The notes under the pieces: model-generated
Told to the model about the DNA's origin: nothing
Databases searched by the model: none
What the model saw: only the letters and a program-made list of their open reading frames with translations
Shown: positions 59,301 to 64,000 of the stretch, piece after piece
Numbering within the stretch: position 1 is the first letter of the stretch
Layout: each line of letters opens with the position of its first letter
Source of the DNA: Amaranthus tricolor
Lineage: Eukaryota > Streptophyta > Magnoliopsida > Caryophyllales > Amaranthaceae
Direction: 5' to 3'
DNA length: 64,000 nt
Assembly: GCF_026212465.1 (NCBI RefSeq)
Contig: NC_080062.1
Location: 10,068,738 to 10,132,737 of the forward strand
Made by a program: the position numbers and the translations under genes

Positions 59301-61284
59301 ATTTTTAATACAACCTTTCCCAATCCCCTCGTTCAATCCTTTAGGTTTCACACCTTTCAGGCTCTATTTGGACGCACACCTTCTTCTTCCTCTTTCCTTC
59401 TTTATTCCTCACCTATTCTTCCAAATCTTTTCTCCTCCATTGTATCACATTTAAGTTCCCCATGCGGAGTTCCATTTTCCCCAGCTATCACAATTTGTGC
59501 CACCCCAAAAATCAAAGTGACAATGCACGAAAGTTGCTTATCAACAAGGCTTGCATCGAGGTCTTTGGTGTGTGATAATGATGAGATTAAATCCTTTGTT
59601 TTACCATAGTTGATGCAGTCCTCGTCTTCGACAACAACTTCTTTGTGGCTTCCTGTGACTATCATTTGCTCTTTTTTCCCTCCATTGTTTTATGGATTTG
59701 GTGAGAAACCCCCAAAATAAACAAAGAAGTTGCAATTAGACAAACAGGTACCATACTCATCATTTTTATCGAAACTACTTTCTTTTTTCGTGCTTGGTAA
59801 ATTTTGATTTTTTGTTATCATTTTGATGTTTGAAAATCAAGTAAATTGGATCTTTTTAGATCGTTCATGATCGGATCTATACATGGCCGACTCTAAACCG
59901 ATTCACGATCTTGTTGCGTGTAGTTTTTTCATTCTTCAATTTTTGAAATTGATGTAAACTGATTTTCTAGGGGCTGAATTTGGACCGATATCATCCATCT
60001 CAAAATCATATTTATTTGGTCTCAAGATAGTGTAATATTGGTCTACATTTTGTCCACGTCTAACCAAACTATCACTATGAGTTCCTTCTTTATATCACTT
60101 GGTCTAGTTTTAGATCCACCACCTTGCTCTAATAAAAATTGTGGTGGTGATCCCGCATGAAAATTGCGACAAACCATATGCACAAGCATGAGCTTGCAAG
60201 GGAAAGTGTAAACAATTTACTATAATTCCATGGTGGGAAATCAAAGAAAATTATATTGACCACTCAATGCTACGGGTCCCTAATTTACCAAAATTACACC
60301 ATGTCCACTCAACCAAACCAAGCACCGACAAACCCATCTCTTTATCCCTCATCATCTTTGTTGGATCTCCATCAATACCATTTGATTGACAACTTCAAAA
60401 TGGAAAATACCATATGGAAATGCTTGTCTCTTACCTTCAACTCTGAATAAGATCTATCTTTTGAGCAAGAGGTAAAGGCATTTTTGAAACAAAAATTGAA
60501 GTCTAGGTCGCAGTAAGCTCAAAAATATAACAACTAAATCTTCTACAAGTGAAAAGATTTGGAAGAAAAATATTATTTCCCTTCCTTTCCACTTAGCTCC
60601 TTAACAAACCAGAGAACTTCCCTCGTAATTACCTCCCTATCCTTTTCCTTCCAACCTTCCCTTCCCCTCTTTTCTTCAACTTCCTAAATCATTATCTAAA
60701 CCTAGCATTAGGATTTCCAAGCCTAAATTTTATAGTACAGCTGCTATGAATACGAATAACAAAAAATATAAAAACTCTGATCTTCATAAACATGATAATA
60801 ACTTGGCAGATCAGAAACCAAATTCAAATAATCAAAAACATTATCTGAATGGAAAAGAAAAATAAAATGGTAAACAATATTCATTTGAGATAAAAGAGCA
60901 AATATTTACAAGAGTTACGATCAATTACCCATGTAAAACTCAAATTGTACTATACAGCTATAAATAACACAATTGAAATTACAACAAAAAATGTTTTACA
61001 ACACTTTATTAGATTCAACTGAAAGTAAGAAGAGTTTTGATTAGAGTAATTTCAATTCAGTAGAATACTCCGAATCGAAGACGGAACACGCTAAACAAGG
61101 TAAAAAATTTCACGGAAATTAGGGAGAGATAAAGAAGAAGAAGAAGAAGAAGAAGAAGAAGAAGAAGAAGAAGAAGAAGAAGAAGATGATGATGATGAAA
61201 CCTGCAGAGATCATCGAGAAGCTCTTGAGGAGGAAGGCCGTTCTTCAATGGAGCACTTGAACATCTATGAAGCCCTGACATCAT
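47325..61284 (-). CDS. DCP2: mRNA-decapping enzyme DCP2, complete eight-exon gene
   Basis: Nudix hydrolase that removes the m7G cap from mRNAs in cytoplasmic P-bodies with DCP1 and VARICOSE in plants. Exons by GT-AG junctions and frame: 61202-61284, 57665-57816, 57275-57402, 55595-55690, 53904-54056, 49290-49393, 49142-49209, 47325-47533. They total 993 bp, or 330 residues, slightly shorter than Arabidopsis DCP2. The N-terminus has MSGLHRCSS and LLDDLCS. The DCP2 box A region is [18 protein letters not shown]. The Nudix box runs from Gly138 to Phe160 with catalytic Glu156 and Glu157 in VREVLEETGF, interrupted only by the exon 4/5 junction. The C-terminal [15 protein letters not shown] precedes the TGA. 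Two adjacent ATGs (61284 and 61281) are possible; the second fits the usual MSGLH start. No stop or frameshift was seen. Intron lengths are 3.4, 0.26, 1.6, 1.5, 4.5, 0.08 and 1.6 kb. Confidence 0.95.
47534..49141 (-). other. DCP2 intron 7
   Basis: 1.6 kb without a gene. A short (GT)n(GA)n tract is at 48921-48951. Weak frames at 48166-48447 and 48258-48530 have no recognisable motif. Confidence 0.7.
49585..49856 (+). mobile_element. Cassandra solo LTR in DCP2 intron 5
   Basis: 272 bp, TGTAATACCCC to GGTGTTACA, antisense to DCP2. Perfect target duplications ATTAG at 49580-49584 and 49857-49861. The 5S-like domain is about 49640-49753. Its left edge is 192 bp from exon 6. Confidence 0.95.
52790..53015. 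mobile_element. MITE with GAGAC-type ends in DCP2 intron 5
   Basis: Ends TTGTATGAGACTATCTCACC and GTGAGATTGTCTCATTTGAG are inverted. The interior has CATAAGTGATCACTTTCAAG-like units, as in the element at 40101-40345. Confidence 0.6.
54057..55594 (-). other. DCP2 intron 4
   Basis: 1.5 kb with a SINE at 54961-55079. No other element recognised. Confidence 0.75.
54961..55079 (+). mobile_element. tRNA-derived SINE in DCP2 intron 4
   Basis: 119 bp flanked by perfect 13-bp duplications ATATATAGTGAAT at 54948-54960 and 55080-55092. A-box-like TTGTCTCGGTTGG and B-box-like GAGTTCGATTATC, about 45 bp apart, fit a tRNA-related pol III promoter. The 3' end is A-rich. The orientation is antisense to DCP2. 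Confidence 0.8.
55691..57274 (-). other. DCP2 intron 3
   Basis: 1.6 kb with a Stowaway MITE at 56100-56341 and a short GGA-rich run at 56474-56500. No gene. Confidence 0.7.
56100..56341. mobile_element. Stowaway-type MITE
   Basis: Ends CCCCCTCTATGCCTCTC and GGGACAGAGGGAG (reverse complement CTCCCTCTGTCCC), TA at 56098-56099 and 56342-56343. Confidence 0.75.
57817..61201 (-). other. DCP2 intron 1, 3.4 kb
   Basis: AT-rich. The minus-strand frame 59402-59665 (88 codons) has no recognised motif and is probably chance or an old repeat. The pyrimidine-rich stretch at 60586-60716 resembles the right half of the MITE at 31310-31744. The donor-proximal end carries the GAA/GAT tract. Confidence 0.65.
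61132..61196. repeat. (GAA)n(GAT)n tract beside the DCP2 intron 1 donor
   Basis: About 18 GAA units then 4 GAT units on the plus strand, so (ATC)n(TTC)n in the DCP2 transcript. It begins within about five bases of the GTTTCA splice donor at 61196-61201. A Leu-rich reading of it is an artefact. Confidence 0.95.
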
Positions 61285-62700
61285 TCCCTGTCAAGCTGTC
61301 ACCTGTGTTTCCGAGAGGTGCTCAAAAGCTAATTTGCCGGGCATTTACCTTTTTTTTTAATTTTGTTTTATGGATTATTTGCTGTTAAAGATATACCTTT
61401 GACTTGTAAATAATTCAATCTTTAAATTATTTTTTACTAATTCAACATTTGCCTCTAGTTCGCTGTGAATAATTCAATCTTTATTTTAATTTGCTAGCAA
61501 CATACCTTGTTATTACTTATTATTAGTAATACGGTATGTTGTGGGAAAATTTATCACAAAGGCTGGATTATTAGAAAATAATCCAAAAGTGGAATTATTC
61601 ATAGCGAATGAGTGAAAGGTTAAATTATTAATTCAATTTTTCCAAAAAAAAAATAACATTCACTTCTTTGCTTTTTAAACATTTTACTTTTTAAAGGTTT
61701 AAACTTTATATCCCATTAACTTTTAAAGTTTCTATGACCTATTACCGAATAATTTTAAAATTGTTTGTTTCTTCTCTAATGTTTGATTATGACTATAATT
61801 TCATCTGTGACATTATTTCCTTCAAGGAACTCTCATCTTCATCGAGCGATAACTCTAACTACTCTAGTTTTCCATCAAATTGAAGATTTCACTCACTAAT
61901 TTTTCTGCAGTGAAAAGAGACTCTTTATCTGATTAGCCATAGAAGATAAATTTCGATCCTCTTCTTTTCCTTGTTTGTTTATGATTTTATTTCCAAATCT
62001 GTATAAATCAATCATTTTTTTTTGAATTTGACTATTATTTAACGTGTTTGATTGTTGATTTTGTTGATTATGGATAATAATGTGACATTTCATCATTGGT
62101 ATGTGATAAATTTGTAGAAGAAAAACAAGGGGTTGCTTATCTTGATAATGGGTAGATTATTTCCTTTTGATATTGTTTCAATTATGTAATGCATTTGGCT
62201 GAGAAATACATTAACAACAAACTGATAGAGGGGTTAAATTACTTGGTTCCTAGAATATTTATGAAAGAGGGATTAAGAAAAGTTAGTGGAGACCGAAGAA
62301 GAAGATGCTTTGCAAATGCGTCAAACTGATGTTGTTCATAGGGGGGGATAGATGTGTACATTTTATCTAAAATTTCATTTTTTTTGTCCCTTTATCTACA
62401 TTAGGCAACCCAATTAAGGAATCCATGCCAACTGTAGAAGTCAAACCAGTTTCACAAAAGTTGACTGTAAGAAGAGGATCGCAAAATGGTCGTTCAAGTT
62501 AAGAAAACAACATCTCAAAGCGTAGATTGGTTATTGCATGTGGACATCACCATTGATTTCTGGTTATTAAATGAACCCATTAGTGACTACCAACTGATAA
62601 CGCATCCAACTCCCTTAATAAAGAAACACACCAGCTTACACCTTTAGATATATGCAAAAATCCTTTACACACAGTAAAGGAAAGGAAAGAACATTGTAGA
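61285..62700. other. DCP2 upstream region, no other gene
   Basis: The first few hundred bases should hold the DCP2 promoter and leader. No TATA box can be assigned. The rest is AT-rich and has no supported gene. Confidence 0.5.
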
Positions 62701-63294
62701 TATGTAAAGGGGGATGATTTGAGTTTAGCTGATGAATCTTATGTAGGTAGTACTGAGGGTAAAGAAGGTAGTGAGGATGTTCAGTTGATAGATAAGGATA
62801 TTCTAGTGTTTTTACATGAAAATGAATTTTTTAATGGTGAAGATGTTGTTGAAGAGTCACGTGATGAAGAATTTGTGGATGAAAGGAAAAGAGTTATGGG
62901 GGCTTGTTCAAGGTTGCATCAGACTTGTTAATAAGCTCAAAAAGAAGTTGTAAAAGGGTTTTTAAGTAGTCAATCAAAGGCTACAGGGCAGGTGCACGAA
63001 GTTCATCAAACTATTACCTCTGAGATATGAGGATAGTGAAGAAGAGCAAGATACTCCTCCTAACATAGATGTAGGTGAAACACATGGCATAAGAAAGAAA
63101 AGGAGGGCTTTTTAGATTGAGAAGATATATTTCAAAACATTCAAATGGATTGTTGGATAAAGGTTCAGTAATAGATGATTCTTAAAGAACACTATAGCTA
63201 AGTATGCTATTTTGCAAGGTAGAAATTGTAACATTTAGGTAATGTTGAGTATCAGTAAACTTCGGGGACGAAATTTATTACAAGTTGGGTAGAA
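62701..63294 (+). pseudogene. Probable Ty3/gypsy 3' internal relic
   Basis: Ends with CTTCGGGGACGAAATTTATT and a purine-rich stretch directly before a TGTAAC LTR-like start, the usual 3' end of Ty3/gypsy internal regions. An acidic frame at 62719-62931 (SLADESYVGSTEGKEGSED) is open but unrecognised. No pol motifs survive. Confidence 0.45.
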
Positions 63295-64000
63295 TGTAAC
63301 ATTTGAAAAAAAAAAATATTATTTTTGAAATCGGGAAGTAAAACAATAGTTAATGAACACAGATTATTTGGGTCAAATATAGATAGAACCTTTTAATATC
63401 CTTTTATAAATCTTTTTTTACCAAGTATTATTTTATTCGTTTTGGATGCCTTAACAAAAACATTACTTCCTCTGTTCTGTATTACATGCTACATTAGCAT
63501 GGGCACAAATATTAAGGATTCTGATCACCTACAATGTAGGTTACTGTTCACTTTACAGGATATTAATATTTTATTGTTGTTAATGTTAAAAGAAAAAGGA
63601 AAAATAGATTAGATAAGAAACATAATTTTAGATTAAGTTAGAATTCAGTTTCATTTCCCCCCAAAAAAAGATTTTCCCAACCAAATATTAGAATTCCCTC
63701 CAATATTACAAATTTTCAGCAAAAATAAAAATTTATACACAAAAGTCAACATTAATTTTTCAACACATTTGATCTGTCTATAAATAGATCAAACTGTGTA
63801 TGAAACCAAATCAACACTTCTTCATTTCATTTTCTTCATTTGCTGTCCTCCCCTTTTAAATTGTTCATAAGCATTTGGATCCAATCCTATTTCTTTCATC
63901 AATTCTACAAAACCAACAACAAGCAATCAAAAATAGCAAATGGCTGAGGTTCAAATTCAAGAAGAGGAATTCATTAATCCTGATATTGAGGTATTTATTT
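63295..64000 (+). repeat. Ty3/gypsy LTR, left part, runs off the window
   Basis: Begins TGTAACATTTG after the 3' internal relic and contains AGGTTACTGTTCACTTT, a phrase common in plant chromovirus LTRs, and a TATA-like TATAAATAG at 63779-63787. No LTR end is reached. A short open frame from the ATG at 63940 (MAEVQIQEEEFINPDIE), followed by GTATTT, could be a host first exon instead. I favour LTR because of the upstream context. Confidence 0.5.

Noticed and set aside
59402..59665. 88-codon frame inside DCP2 intron 1
   Set aside because: No recognisable domain, no neighbouring exon signals, and it lies wholly within an intron of an intact gene.
61057..61200. Leu-rich extension of DCP2 exon 1
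   Set aside because: Reading past CTGCAG enters the TTC repeat. Splicing at GTTTCA restores the conserved [12 protein letters not shown] junction.

Overview
The window is nuclear DNA of a flowering plant, most likely a eudicot. It is AT-rich, its two recognisable genes have long introns with GT-AG junctions, and most of it is layered plant transposable elements (Ty3/gypsy, Cassandra, Ty1/copia, MULE, Stowaway, a SINE and other MITE-like repeats). No prokaryotic, organellar or CRISPR features were seen. The species cannot be fixed from the sequence.

1-16.4 kb: a Cassandra element, a small non-coding LTR retrotransposon whose LTRs carry 5S rRNA-like sequence, occupies 691-12629. An 11.3-kb Tekay/Del-type chromovirus (1264-12537, perfect AAAGT target duplication) is inserted in its 3' LTR. 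The chromovirus has an extra acidic reading frame before gag and is disabled by gag frame breaks and an in-frame stop in integrase. AT-rich DNA and a decayed MULE follow.

15.7-21.4 kb and 41.1-46.6 kb: five members of one Mutator-like family. All begin GAAAATTTGA or a close variant and are flanked by perfect 9-10 bp target duplications or, in the relic, recognised by content. Two large copies hold remains of a transposase carrying a plant mobile domain (PMD). A small GRF zinc-finger gene points towards the transposase gene from the other end. This convergent two-gene layout resembles maize MuDR with a different second gene. All copies carry odd-length palindromes centred on GTTA(G/C)TAAC whose arms differ between copies yet stay self-complementary. 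I regard this as the most interesting system here.

24.3-36.1 kb, minus strand: the first seven coding exons of ribophorin I (OST1), a subunit of the ER oligosaccharyltransferase. The last part, with the membrane anchor and cytosolic tail, was not found between exon 7 and base 1. The gene is therefore either truncated or continues beyond an intron of more than 24 kb.

36.9-41.1 kb: a 1.9-kb solo LTR (AGGAT duplication), a 0.75-kb inverted-repeat element holding a long (AT)n tract, and nested MITEs.

47.3-61.3 kb, minus strand: an apparently complete eight-exon gene for the mRNA decapping enzyme DCP2, with an intact Nudix box and a predicted protein of 330 residues. Its introns contain a Cassandra solo LTR, a SINE with a 13-bp target duplication, a Stowaway MITE and a (GAA/TTC) tract that almost touches the first 5' splice site.

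61.3-64.0 kb: the DCP2 upstream region, then the degraded 3' end of another Ty3/gypsy element whose LTR runs off the window.

The two host genes are unrelated in pathway (ER N-glycosylation and cytoplasmic mRNA decay). Everything between them is repeat-derived or unassigned.
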